From Hormiphora californensis (taxonomy: Eukaryota > Ctenophora > Tentaculata > Cydippida > Pleurobrachiidae): a stretch of 64,000 bases of DNA. Below, piece by piece: positions 20,331-33,100 of this stretch. How positions within the stretch are numbered: position 1 is the stretch's first letter; each line of letters begins with the position of its first letter. Where the stretch lies: the NCBI GenBank assembly GCA_020137815.1, contig CM035350.1, forward strand, positions 9,551,377-9,615,376, given 5' to 3'. Under the pieces are notes generated by a model. The model searched no databases and had not been told where the DNA came from. It worked only from the letters and a program-made list of their open reading frames with translations. Position numbers and translations under genes: made by a program.

Positions 20331-23300
20331 GACAGACAGACAGAACCTCAGTAGTGTACGTACTGTGCGATGTAGATGTAAATGTAGAAGCTCTCGTAGT
20401 ATTGGGAAGGGAAGACTGAGGCTGTAAATGTGTCCATTAGGATTACAAACATACTCGGCAAGTAAACCCTGTGTGGGAGATTAACATATTGGATGGTTAC
20501 CTTCTAGAGTTTACTGGCTGGCGGCACGGACCCGATCTGAACGAGAATCAAAACGGGGTCTGGCAGATCTAACAAAACATTTAATGAGACTCAGTTAGAG
20601 TACTTCTGGGACCTACCAGATGTTAAGACCAAATATCATGAGATAGTAGGCGCCCTCTCTCGACACATCCGCATACATCTTCTTATAGTTTGTATGGGCA
20701 CTTTGTAGGGTGAGAAGGGATATCAGGACCAGTACGGTCATTATATGAGCCTGACAGATAAACACCCCTGCTTTTCGTGATCCAGAGAGATCTGAAACAA
20801 GTAAACAACCAATCAGAACTCGTTATTTAGGTCACGTGACTGGTTATCAGCCAATCAGGGACCAGTAATATTTCCTGATTCGGTCACCCCTGCTTTTCGT
20901 GATCCAGAGAGATCTGGAGAGATCAGGGGGTTAAGGAAATAAGATATCTGGGTAGAATACATGAAAGAACACATTGAAATTTCTAGGTATGCCTCCCAAC
21001 CTATTTCTGATAAAGTGCCCGCTTCCACTGCGTCTGCTTCGTGTGGCGCTGTTTTGATGACGCACCATCCCAGTTTAGAGTCAAAACACAGGGAGCTTCT
21101 ATCTGACTCGTGGAGAACGTCCGTCTTGCTACTTTCATAAAACTTAGTGTACAATATATCAACTGGAAATGGGGGATAGTTAGAACTAGGTGTACAATAT
21201 ATCAACTGGAAATGGGGGATGGTTAGAACTTGGTGTACAATATATCAACTGGAAATGGGGGATAGTTAGAACTAGGTGTACAATATATCAACTGGAAATG
21301 GGGGATAGTAAGAACTAGGTGTACAATATATCAACTGGAAATGGGGGATAGTTAGAACTTGGTGTACAATATATCAACTGGAAATGGGGGATGGTTAGAA
21401 CTAGGTGTACAATATATCAACTGGAAATGGGGGATGGTTAGAACTTGGTGTACAATATATCAACTGGAAATGGGGGGATGGTTAGAACTTGGTGTACAAT
21501 ATATCAACTGGAAAATGGGGGATGGTTAGAACTAGGTGTACAATATATCAACTGGAAATGGGGGATGGGGGTTTTGAAATTGGGGGGTACAATAATCAAA
21601 AAAATGGAAAAGGGGGGGAAATTTGAACTTGGGGTCCAAATTCAAAAGGAAATGGGGGTGGTTTTTAAATTTGGGGTTTCCAAAATACCAAAGGGGGAAA
21701 AGGGGGGTGGTTTTGAACTTGGTTTTTACCCAAAATATCAACGGAAAAAGGGGGGGGTTAGAACTTGGTGTAAAAATTATCAAATGGAAATGGGGGGGGG
21801 TTTTGAAAACTTTGGGGACCCAAAATATCAACGGAAAAAAGGGGATGGTTTGAACTTGGGGGTTCCCAAAATTCAAATGGAAAAGGGGGGGTGGTTAGTA
21901 GAAATTGGGTTTTTACAATATATCAACTGGAAATGGGGGGGGGTGGTTAGAACTGGTGTCCAATTACAAATGGAAAAGGGGGGGTGTTTGAAATGGTTTT
22001 ACCCTATATCAAATGGAAAGGGGGGAATTAGTTTGGAAAATTGGTGTAAATATATAAAATGGAAATGGGGGATGGTTTAGAATGGGGCAAAATTTTCAAG
22101 GGGAAAAGGGGGATAGTTTTGAAATTGGTTTTAAAAATATATCAACTGGGAAAAGGGGGGGGTTAGAACTTGGTGTCCCAAAATATCAAGGAAAAAAGGG
22201 GGAATTTTTTGAAACCCAGGTTTTTTACAATAATCAAATGGAAAAAGGGGGAGGGGTTGAACCTTTGGGGACAAATATCAAATGGAAAGGGGGGTATTAG
22301 AATTGGTTTACCAAAATTTTCAATGGAAAGGGGGATGGTTTAAAAACTTTGGGACAATAACAAAATGGAAAAGGGGGGGGGTTTTGAACTTGGTGTACCC
22401 AAAATACAACGGAAAGGGGGGGTAGTTAGAACTTGGTGTACAATATATTTTAAATGGAAAAGGGGGATGGTTTTTGAACTAGAGGGCAGTTTGGGGTTAC
22501 CGTATATCAACTGGGGAAAGGGAAAAGGGGGAAATTGGGGGGGGGGGGGGGGGGCCAAAACCATTTTTTGTATGTTTGACGGAAAAAAAAAAGATTGCCA
22601 CAAAAAAAAAAAAATACAAAAAAAAAAACAAAAAAGTACAAAAAAAAACAAAAAAATACAAAAAAAAATTAAAAAAAAGTTTTTAAGGGATTTACCAATT
22701 TTTGTTCGAAAATTTTTTCTGTTTTCCACCTATTTTACGCAAATTTTGCACAAAATATATACATATTTTACAAAAATGTAAGGGGATGCCCCAAAAACGC
22801 GGAGGGAAAAAAATTTTTCCCAATCGCAATTTTTTACCCCGGGAAAAAAAGGAGGTCGGTTTGAACTTGACCGAATTTTGGGCAGGTCAATTTAGGGGAG
22901 GGCTGATTTAGGGGAGGTCTGAATACTAAGGGATGTGAAGGTTTATTCGGGTAAGGGTTTTTAGCGGAGGAGACGATAAGAGATAGGAAAGTGATTGGGG
23001 AAGAAAAGGAGGGTTCCCCCAAAAGATCCCTTTTTTTGGCTTTTTTTGGGGGACATTGTTCCGGGAAATTAGAGCCCCATACAATGGGAAAACTTTCTGA
23101 GTGGTGATAGGTATATGGGTGGAAAACGAAAAGAAACTTTTCCCCCCAATTTGTATCTCCTCTCTCTAATGATTGGCTTCCCCCAATAGGGGCTATAATC
23201 TCGTTTTCGTTCACACAGCTTTAAAAAGCTCCCCCGGGGCCCCGAATAAAATTTCCCGGGTTTTGTAAATTTGGGCCCGCCCTAAAAGACCTGCCCTAAA

Positions 23301-26300
23301 AACGACGGGGGCCAAAAACCCGACCCCACCCAAATTCAGAATGCCCCCAATTCGCCCTGCCCTAAATTCAAATCGGGGTTCTCCCCAACCCGGAAAACCG
23401 GACCTAATGCAGGGAGGCGAGTGGGGAAGGGGCCCCTAACCAAACCCCGCCGACCCAAAAAATTTCAATATTTTCTTTTTTTTAAAAAGTGTAGGGAAAT
23501 CTTTGCTTTTTAAAGGGATTTTGGTTTTTGCGCTGACAGGTAGAGTTGGGGGCTGATTTTCAAAAATAATACAAGATTTAATAATTATGAAGTTTGGGGG
23601 GAAATTGCCCATTTTTGCTGGGTTTTCTTTTCTCAAAGATTTGTTTTTCGGTGAATAAAAATTTTTTTTTCCATAGAAAAGGGGGCTTTTTAGAGGGAAG
23701 GTTCTACCCTGGAAAAAATTTTCAGTAGAAAAAACGGGGGGCCCCAGAGGGGGAAAAGGGCCCCCGGGAGCTTCGCCGATCGGGACTGGGAAAAGATCGG
23801 GGAAGGGTAGAGGGGGGAAGGGGGGGAGGGGGGGAGCGCAAAGGGAAAGGGGATCTCCTTTCTTCCGTCTCTCTTTTTTTCCCCCCCTAAAAGAAAAAAA
23901 GAGGGGAAAAAAAGAAAAGAAAGAAAAAAGAGGACCCTTTGCGAAAAGAGAGGGGGGGGTAAAAATAATAAAATAATATTTAAAGCTTGTATACCCCCAA
24001 TACCCAGGGTACAGTCACAAAGGTAGGGTTTTTCCCAAAGTTGCTATCTTTAAACCCAAAGGCTTATATAGGGTGGAAAGCGATAAAAAACTTTCCCCGA
24101 AAACGTATTTTTAAACCCTCGTCTAAACCCCCTCCTGATTGGTCCCCGAAAATGTTTTCCCGGGGAGGGGGTTAGGGATGGGGAAGGAAAAAACCGATTT
24201 GAAAAAAATTTACCGAAAAGGTCTCATATCGTCTAACACCCTTTATTGGCTTTCCCCCCAATCCTGTTCATATCTTTATCGTCTCCCACCCCTAAAAAAG
24301 TTCCCCCCCAATCGCATTCACATGCTTTGACTCAGACCTGCCCTAAAAAAGACCCCCCCGCCCTAAATTTAGGGCCTTTCCCCAAATTCAGACCGGCCCC
24401 CAAAAACAGACCTGCCCTTTAAAATTTTGGTCGAAGGTTTACCGACCTGCCCGAAAACTTTCTCGAATCGCAATTTCTTACCGAGAAAACTTTCTCGAAT
24501 CGTAATTTCGAACCAAGAAATTTTTCTCGAATCGAAATTTGTAAGCTAGAAAATTTTCCCGAATCGTAATTTCTTACCGAGAAAATTTTCTCGAATCGTA
24601 ATTTGGACCAAGAAATTTTTCTCGAATCGAAATTTGTAAGCGAGAAAATTTTCCCGAATCGTTAATTTCTTACCGAGAAAATTTTCTCGAATCGTAATTT
24701 CGAACCAAGAAATTTTTCTTGAATCGACATTTCTAAGCGAGAAAATTTTTTCCGAATCGTAATTCTTACGAGAAAATTTTCTCGAATCGTAATTCGAACC
24801 AAGAAAATTTTTCTCGAATCGACATTTCTAAGCGAGAAAAATTTTTCGAATCGCAATTTCTTACCGAGAAAATTTTCTCGAATCGTAATTTGGAACCAAG
24901 AAAATTTTTCTCGAATCGACATTTCTAAGCGAGAAAATTTTTCCGAATCGCAATTTCTTACCGAGAGAATTTTCTCGAATCGTAATTTCGAACCAAGAAA
25001 ATTTTCTCGAATCGACATTTCAAAGCGAGAAAATTTTTCCAAATCGCAATTTCTAAGCGAGAGAAATTTTCCCGAATCGCAATTTCTTACCGAAAAATTT
25101 TTCTTGAATCGATATTTCTAGGAGAGAAAATTTTTCGAATCACAATTTCTTAGCGAAAATTTTTCTCTTATCGCAATTTTTTAGCGAGAAAGTTTTCTCG
25201 AATCGCAATTTCTTAGGGAGAAAGTTATCTCTAATGACAATTTCTTACCGAGAAAGTTTCTCGAATCATAACTTCTAACCGAGAAAATTTTCTCGAATCG
25301 TTATCTGAATCAATCATGTTTGCTTTTCCAAATTTCAAGAACATGTACTTTTTCATATATGTATTACATGTATAATGTAACACTTTTAGGGAATAAAATG
25401 CGTGACAATGGAACTAAAACGTTCCTAGGTGGTACATGGGCAAAAAAGGAACCCGTCTATGTATTATTTACACGTTTATCAGGCACCCATATACCCTTAA
25501 ATATTTTGTATTTTTTTGTATTTTTTTGTATTTTTTGTACGGAAAAAAACAAGAATTTTGGATATTTTTTTGTATGGCCCGTACAAAAACATACAAAAAA
25601 ATACAAAAAAAAATAGGTTGGAACCCCCCCGGATAGTTAGAACTAGGTGTACAATATATCAACTGGAAATGGGGGATAGTTAGAACTAGGTGTACAATAT
25701 ATCAACTGGAAATGGGGGATGGTTAGAACTTGGTGTACAATATATCAACTGGAAATGGGGGATGGTTAGAACTTGGTGTACAATATATCAACTGGAAATG
25801 GGGGATGGTTAGAACTAGGTGTACAATATATCAACTGGAAATGGGGATGGTTTAGAACTTGGTGTTACAATATATCAAACTGGAAATGGGGGATGGTTAG
25901 AACTTGGTGTACAATATATCAACTGGAAATGGGGGATAGTTAGAACTTAGGTGATACAATATATCAACTGGAAATGGGGGATGGTTAGAACTTGGTTGTA
26001 CAATATATCCAACTGGAAATGGGGGATGGTTAGAATAGGTGTACAATATATCAAATGGAAAATGGGGGATGGTTAGAACTAGGTGTACAATATATCAATG
26101 GAAATGGGGGATGGTTAGAAACTTGGTGTACAATATATCAATGGAAAGGGGGATAGTTAGAACTAGGTGTACAATTATCAACTGGAAATGGGGATGATTA
26201 GAACCTTGTGTACAATATATCAACTGGAAATGGGGGGGATAGTTAGAACTTGGTGTACCAATATATCAACTGGAAATGGGGGATGGTTAGAACTTGGTGT

Positions 26301-28198
26301 ACAATATATCAACTGGAAATGGGGGATGGTTAGAACTTGGTGTACAATATATCAATGGCAATGGGGGATGGTTAGAACTTGGTGACAATATATCAACTGG
26401 AAATGGGGATGGTTAGAACTAGGTGGTACAATATATCAACTGGAAATGGGGGATGGTTAGAACTTGGTGTACAAGATATCAACTGGAAATGGGGGATGGT
26501 TAGAACTTGGTGTACAATATATCAACTGGAAATGGGGGATGGTTAGAACTAGGTGTACAATATATCAACTGGAAATGGGGGATGGTTAGAACTTGGTGTA
26601 CAATATATCAACTGGAAATGGGGGATGGTTAGAACTTGGTGTACAATATATCAACTGGAAATGGGGGATGGTTAGAACTTGGTGTACAATATATCAACTG
26701 GAAATGGGGGATGGTTAGAACTAGGTGTACAAGATATCAACTGGAAATGGGGGATAGTTAGAACTTGGTGTACAATATATCAACTGGAAATGGGGGATGG
26801 TTAGAACTAGGTGTACAATATATCAACTGGAAATGGGGGATGGTTAGAACTTGGTGTACAATATATCAACTGGAAATGGGGGATGGTTAGAACTTGGTGT
26901 ACAATATATCAACTGGAAATGGGGGATGGTTAGAACTTGGTGTACAATATATCAACTGGAAATGGGGGATGGTTAGAACTTGGTGTACAATATATCAACT
27001 GGAAATGGGGGATAGTTAGAACTTGGTGTACAATATATCACTGGAAATGGGGGATAGTTAGAACTTGGTGTACAATATATCAACTGGAAATGGGGGATAG
27101 TTAGAACTTGGTGTACAATATATCAACTGGAAATGGGGGATGGATAGAACTAGGGACAGTGTATCAACTGGAAATGGGGGATGGTTAGAACTTGGTGTAC
27201 AATATATCAACTGGAAATGGGGGATGGTTAGAACTTGGTGTACAATATATCAACTGGAAATGGGGGATGGTTAGAACTAGGTGTACAATATATCAACTGG
27301 AAATGGGGGATGGTTAGAACTTGGTGTACAATATATCAACTGGAAATGGGGGATGGTTAGAACTTGGTGTACAATATATCAACTGGAAATGGGGGATGGT
27401 TAGAACTTGGTGTACAATATATCAACTGGAAATGGGGGATGGTTAGAACTTGGTGTACAATATATCAACTGGAAATGGGGGATGGTTAGAACTTGGTGTA
27501 CAATATATCAACTGGAAATGGGGGATGGTTAGAACTAGAGACATGGCGAAATGCAGTGTGAGCCGCACGAGAGACAGTGTGAGAGAAACATATTCGTCCA
27601 GGACGCGAACCAGTTCACTTACAGGTCATGTATGATATTGGAATTAGTATTGAAAACAGGAATGTGTTCTTCAGTCGTCTCCTCCAGCAATCGGCCGCCT
27701 CCATCTTTCTAAGTACCATGATTCTGTCATATGCAGCCAGGGAGAGGCTCAGAAGGGATGACTGCACTAGGAAGAGGTTGATGAAGTAGCTGGCATAACA
27801 AAACTTGCCCGAGTAGTTGACCGATTGACACAACCGGACCATCGCTGGGATTACTATCATACTCACTGAAAATTGGAAGTAGTATTATGCTAACGACACA
27901 CACACGCACACACACAAATCATATTTCATTGACGATGTTGCGAGATAAATATAAAGGAAAGAGATTTACCTTTCAGTATGTCCGTAAGAGCGAACAGGGA
28001 GCTGTAATAAGTGACAACCCAATCAATGTGCCTCCTGAATCTCCTTAGCACATAGACCAGGGCTGCGTTAGATGCTATGGCACACAATAGCAGCATCACC
28101 AAGAGGGCCACCGTACCCGGGTGAGTCACACCACTCTTGTTTTTCATTGTGGCATTGTGACTGTGGCAACTGTACACGCTTATCTCCTCATGATTCAT
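19705..28198 (-). CDS. Rhodopsin-class 7TM receptor, orphan
   Basis: Six exons on the minus strand, all phases closing: 28198-27970, 27865-27623, 21162-21001, 20791-20617, 20468-20364 and 20041-19705, giving 416 aa. TM1 is [22 protein letters not shown]2 spans exons 1-2. The exon 2 Cys (FCYAS) before TM3 and the ECL2 Cys residues ([11 protein letters not shown]) would give the usual disulphide. TM3 ends in AAYDRIMVL (DRY-like). TM5 is [15 protein letters not shown]6 has IWVYLP in place of CWxP, and TM7 is [15 protein letters not shown], an altered NPxxY. N-glycosylation sites lie at the N-terminus. No ligand class can be named. Intron 2 (21163-27622) holds the 43-bp array; the exon 4 acceptor is duplicated by a short inserted element. 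An extra upstream non-coding exon is possible. Confidence 0.85.
20066..20345. repeat. (CAGA)n microsatellite with GATTGG interruptions
   Basis: A tetranucleotide CAGA array of about 280 bp, in intron 5 of the 7TM receptor. Interruptions of the form GATTGGC(A/T)GACAGA recur, so a longer unit was once amplified. Frames across it are artefacts. Confidence 0.95.
20795..20884 (-). mobile_element. Short retroposon-like insert (90 bp) at the receptor exon 4 acceptor
   Basis: It is flanked by a 32-bp perfect direct repeat (20763-20794 and 20885-20916, core GCTTTTCGTGATCCAGAGAG). The core contains CCAATCAG twice and GGTCACGTGAC. A second copy, in the opposite orientation and with its own unrelated 28-bp target duplication, is at 35746-35832. 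Such long duplications point to target-primed reverse transcription, as for SINEs, but no A/B box or poly(A) is visible. Confidence 0.75.
21163..22540 (-). repeat. 43-bp minisatellite built from the exon 3 acceptor (proximal block)
   Basis: On the gene strand each unit reads (A/T)CCCCCATTTCCAG followed by TTGATATATTGTACACC. That is the intron end and first bases of exon 3, whose real acceptor is the last unit (exon start at 21162). The first eight or so units are near-identical; beyond about 21540 the copy becomes corrupted, with swollen homopolymers. Confidence 0.9.
22541..24440. other. Corrupted or low-quality stretch inside the receptor intron
   Basis: Very long G, A, C and T runs, no open frame with homology, and fragments that look like mis-called copies of the flanking arrays (CCTGCCCTAAA, AAATACAAAAAA). 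I see no gene. Confidence 0.6.
24441..25312. repeat. Satellite with three-monomer higher-order unit
   Basis: Monomers of 31-33 bp built on TCTCGAATCGNAATTT alternate in three kinds: followed by CTTACCGAGAAAA, by CGAACCAAGAAAT, or by CTAAGCGAGAAAA. The order A-B-C repeats about every 96 bp, about nine times, decaying toward 25300. Confidence 0.85.
25632..27540 (-). repeat. 43-bp minisatellite built from the exon 3 acceptor (distal block)
   Basis: About 44 further units of the same monomer as 21163-22540 (GTACAATATATCAACTGGAA on the plus strand). They differ mainly at CTAGGTG/CTTGGTG and GATAG/GATGG. It ends about 80 bp from exon 2 of the receptor, so most of intron 2 is array or junk. Confidence 0.95.
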
Positions 28199-28481
28199 CT
28201 TCTGCGACGGTCAGGAGTTTCAAATGTAGTAAGGAAAGAAAAAATCAACAACATATGACATGAGTTCTTTCACAGAAGAAAATGCACGAGTGTGTGTGTG
28301 GGAGAGAGAGATTAAAATCTAGAGATAAAGTAGCAAGCACGCGAAAAGGATGGAGCGGCTCGTGATTTTAGATTTATTGTCTCACGAATCCAATTTCAAT
28401 TTTAAAACAAAAGAATCTCTCGTGACTTCCTGGTCCTCCCACTTCCTTCACTCAGCCAACAGCTCTAGGGAAACAAAGGTG

Positions 28482-28486
<5 letters not shown>

Positions 28487-28565
<79 letters not shown>

Positions 28566-28568
28566 GAG
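28487..28568. repeat. (GA)n microsatellite
   Basis: A GA run just upstream of the 7TM receptor start. Confidence 0.95.
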
Positions 28569-28569
28569 G

Positions 28570-30140
28570 GAGATAGGTAGAGACTGTATTGTGTTGGATT
28601 GAGAACGTGCGAGGTCGTGTACTTTCAATCAATAAACGCCCACCAAAGAAGACCCAACCCAAATGAGAGGAGGATAGCTGTACTAGACAGAGTGTCTTCA
28701 TATCACCCTCTTTGAAATATTTCTTTTCTGGAGTCAGATGAAAACACGTATATAATTCATATTGTATTTCACGAACAACAGCAAAATGGAAGTAGAGAAG
28801 TAAGCATGAAAAGTAAACATGGTTGAACAGACTACGAGATTGTTCTCGGGAAAATTGTGAAAAGGAGATGGCCGATGGGGGGATAGTTAAAGAAAAAAAG
28901 AAGGTTGGAGATGGCATTTAGTGCGTGTTCATTAGTTTAATTTGGACCTCGTTAGCGCTCCCTTCACTTTCCCACGCGGTATACCCACCACAGCACAGGG
29001 ACATCTTCACAAGAGGACAGAGAGATACTGGGACAGAGAGATAAAGAGAGATTCAGAGAGAGGGAAGGAAAACTTAGACGAATTCACAAACGAGTGTGTG
29101 TACATTGCACCTGGCTTCTATCGCACATGTTTGTGGTGCCAAGTCACAACTTATTCCGTGGTGACAGTATGTTAGAATTCAGAGTGGAATCTTTCTGTTT
29201 TTCTGTAATCCGCCGGGCACAATGAGATATCTAGTTTGAAATATTTTATAATTATATTCAAATTAACGTATTCGCATTATATGGAGTATCAGTATGCACT
29301 AACAACATGGGAACAACATGTATACCGTTATACCCCCCCCCCCCCCCCCCCCGATTTAATAATTGTTATACGAGATGCAGGATGGAGTGTATTTGAAACT
29401 AAAATATTCGATGATATCATGAATTCTGTTGTGTATCTATTATTTTATCTTCAAATATCCGTTAAAACTCCGAGATCGTTATATTCCTCCGAAATCTGAT
29501 CCTGGTTTGGTTTTGCCTGGCTAGACTGTGTTTACAAATGTAAAGTGAGGGTTAGAACATAGCAAGTTTGGTTGTCGAATTACCAGGAGCTATCCGGTAT
29601 TGTGAGTGATTGGCCCTTCTCTTGCAATGGAGCTATGGTTTTAACAAAATGCCGGACTTGTGTTGCTCGCTGTGGGTCCGGTAGAGCAAGGACAGGCTGT
29701 CCAAAACAAGTTACCACGGTACTCGTGGGTGACAGTGAGATAGGGTGTCCTGTTGGTCAGTGCGCGTCATTGTTTGTCCGCGCCTTCTCCATACCCCGTG
29801 TGTCACTGCGCCCTACAAACACGTTAAATTGCAAGAATTAGGACTCAACAAGGACGGTGCATCTTTGAACACCGCCATTCTGAGCATTAGTCAGGGTCGT
29901 TTAAAATCGACATCTCAATATCACATTCCTAACTTGTAATCAACACGAGAAAGAATGGTCAGGTACAAATCAGGGCCATGGGCAATGGATGCCCAGAGCT
30001 ATCCATTGGACAATGGACAGCTCTGGGCATCTAATATTGATTATATGCTGCTGTATTGCTCGACCCTGTTTCACCGTGTCCAAGTAGAGGAGGGTTAGAA
30101 ACAAGGCACGAAACAGTCTGAATAAATACTAGTAGTATAC
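28570..30140. other. No gene seen; two short dispersed repeats and one hairpin
   Basis: No supported exon. A poly-C run lies at 29332-29351. Copies of the 52-bp dispersed repeat lie at 29513-29566 and 30057-30105 (reverse orientation). A near-perfect palindrome at 29987-30030 has 21-bp arms (ATGCCCAGAGCTATCCATTG). The terminal exon of the XK-related gene should be hereabouts or further left, but I could not place it. Confidence 0.5.
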
Positions 30141-30147
30141 TATGTAC

Positions 30148-33100
30148 CTGTAGTAGATGAGGGAAATGAAAGCACCAAGTAGAGAAGACCCCACTACAAG
30201 TCCAATTAATGCATTTGTATACCAGCGGTGGGACTCCATATTAAAATACCAGTATAATACCATCCCCAGATTTTGAAGGGCTGTGTAACTGTGATTACAC
30301 GCCATCGGATCTTGATTCTCGTGCCTTAGACATGATGGTATTATGATCAAGCTCTCACATACTTGAAGCAAAAGTGCACGACTAACTGATGACACTGCCG
30401 GTCAAACCGAACTTACACCTCATTATAGCAAAATACAGCTACAAGAAAAGGACAAACAGAGTTTCACAGCTAATTAAGTAGGCAGTACCCCCCAGTTAAC
30501 TTACACAATATTAAAGAAGACAAGGACAAGAGTATACTGCTGATCAGCTTGAAAAACCACATCGTTCCAAACTAGCCGCCATAGAAGTGGGTCCTGGCCA
30601 AGGCAGCGTAAACCAGACAGGACAACCAGTGGACACTTAGAACCCAACACAACGTAACCTGTGTGAGTAATGTTTACTTGTGATTTTTATTTATTTTAAA
30701 ATAAGGATCGGGTCAGTGCCAAGAATCAACTTAACTGAGAGAATTTATCTCCCACGTATGGTACCGATTGGGGATAGAAAATGCCCAGTCTAGCATAGTT
30801 CCAGCAATCGTGGTAAAATAAAATATGTAGCCTCGTTATTTTCATGAAGGAAGTTCCCGAAAACCATGAACGGTGGTGCTCAATTTCCGTCATAAATGGC
30901 TACAGTTACTATGCGCTCACGTAACGTTACACGTATTTTGATAACGCTCGATTTGTGAGTATTTCAAATCCGAGATTTCTAAACCCTGTATGATCTTTTT
31001 AGCACACGTGCTAAAACAATCATTCGGATGGAGGCCTTCAACATCCACCCGGGCAGGGTAAATAGCACGGGCTGCTGTATACACTACTATACAGCGTATA
31101 ACCTCCAGATACCATGACGGTTCCGGCTGCTCTGTTGGTACCACCACATTTCCTTGCGAATTGAAATTAGAATTTGATGAAAAACTGAATTAGTATGACT
31201 CACAACAATACATTCGCATACAATAACAATGATTATAAAGTGAAGGATAAAACATCAAAACACACGCACGTACGCCTATTTCACTGTTATAATTCAACAT
31301 TATATTAAGATATGAAGACCCTAGTGAGTCCAATAATTAATTCAAATGTTTTAGTAGATAATTAGATAGGGTCCAAAGTAACTGCACAGACAGAGTTTGA
31401 TATTCCTCGATTTATAGACTAGTTTCCGCCACTTCTTCTCTAGCTACTGGTGCTGCAGTAGTCTGCTGCAGGGTGGGACAGGATAGCCACATTCTCCTCA
31501 CAGAACCCACCAAGAACGAGATGGCCGACCTTGCTAGACCCATGTAGAAGTTTGACTCGTAGAGGAGGGGGTTGATGACAGAATTTATCGGCAGAATCAG
31601 GATGGAGAAATAAGGATACCAGCTGGTGGCATCGATTACTTCTGCTAGGTGTAGGAAAGCCACCACCCCCAGAGGGATCCAGCAGAAGAAATCCGTTACG
31701 ATGATGGCAAATATTTTCGCGTTTAGTTCTCTGTTGTTTCCACCGAACCGGCCTGCATTTCTACCCGACCTGCTGGTTCTGTAGCCGATGAGAATGTAAC
31801 TTATCGCGATGAATAGGAAACATAGACAATTTGTCGTTAAAACAGCGGTTGAAAAGCCCCACTGTGGATCATCTGTCTTTACCAAGTACTTGAAGAGCAA
31901 ACACCAGCGTTCCCATAAAAATCCACTTTCTCCTCTTATTTCGAAATTAAGCAGCATATTAAACGAGTTTATAAATATTATAAAGTATGATTGGATCTGT
32001 AACTGGACCATTATGGCTAGGGCTTAGGGGCTTAAATGGAACAATTCGGATATTTCACCTTTAGGTTTCTTGAGAAATTTCAGCCACAGCCATCGTATCT
32101 CTCCCCAGGATGATTCACCATTCCAAGAACTGGAGTTTCGCCGAATAACTTTAAAAGCTTTAAAATGCCGCAGCTTGTCAACGTTCCCAAAAATAGCGGC
32201 GAGTCCTTATAGTACAGGCCGTTAACAAAATAGTCTTCAAAAATCGTGAAACTGGATTACTGCAACCATCAGACTTGCGAGTATTGGGCTCCTGCGAGGA
32301 TTCCTAATTTACTGCAGATTGTAGGTTTGACATTCTTGAAGGACCATTTTTTCCCACTGTGGTGACTACTTATTGCCAACATTGTCATTGCGAAGAGTGA
32401 CAGTGGGAACCAGTGGTGCTGAGAACCCCAAGAAAGGAACACTCCAGTAGAACTGTACCATTCGTAGCGTTTTCTGACAATAGTCTCCTGAGACCTTGGC
32501 CTGGTCAAAGTAGGATACTGCAATGAGTAAAGTCCTAAGCACAAGTCTCCGAGGTGATCATCATTATGCCAGTTGGTTCAGGAACATTTCATATGTTTTT
32601 GGTGGGTAGTTTCGAGCCTGACCTCACAGAGAGAAACCGTGTTACAGCAATGTCGACACGGTTCCCACGATGTAGTGCCTATCCTCAGATGGTTTTTTCG
32701 AAGATGTAAAGGTGCTTGGTGGGGCATTCAGGCTGGCACTCATCAGAGTAATCTCCACAACTTACCACTCCATGGCACATTTGACGCGTCCAGATAAGTA
32801 TCACTTGAGTTACACTTGAAATTGTTTTACAGTTATCTCGTCAGAACATCCCCACAGTCGTCTAAGGTCGCACACTTGTTGATACCGCACACACCTTTTG
32901 TTGAACAGGGGAAAATTGTGGTCATTACCATGTACGTTTTCGTTTCAGCAAAGTTGTAACTGTGTTATCCCATGTGAGGGCCCGGACGCTGTCGCTACGT
33001 TTAGCAAGTGTCTCCAGGTACATCGATCAGTGGGCAGTCGCATCCAGACAACGTTGTTGCATGCGGCGTAGACATAGTTCTCTCCGAACAGATTTAGACA

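Noticed and set aside
20100-20427. DRQTDRQT repeat protein
   Set aside because: Translation of the CAGA microsatellite inside a receptor intron.
20617-20916. Considered as an XK-related exon because of its hydrophobic pattern
   Set aside because: Phases and TM order fit the 7TM receptor exactly (exons 3-6 close to 416 codons), and TM7 carries LNP.
30917-31147. Possible XKR exon (motif SWYLEVIRCIVVY)
   Set aside because: The acceptor fits in phase, but no good donor follows and the similarity to XKR proteins is too weak.
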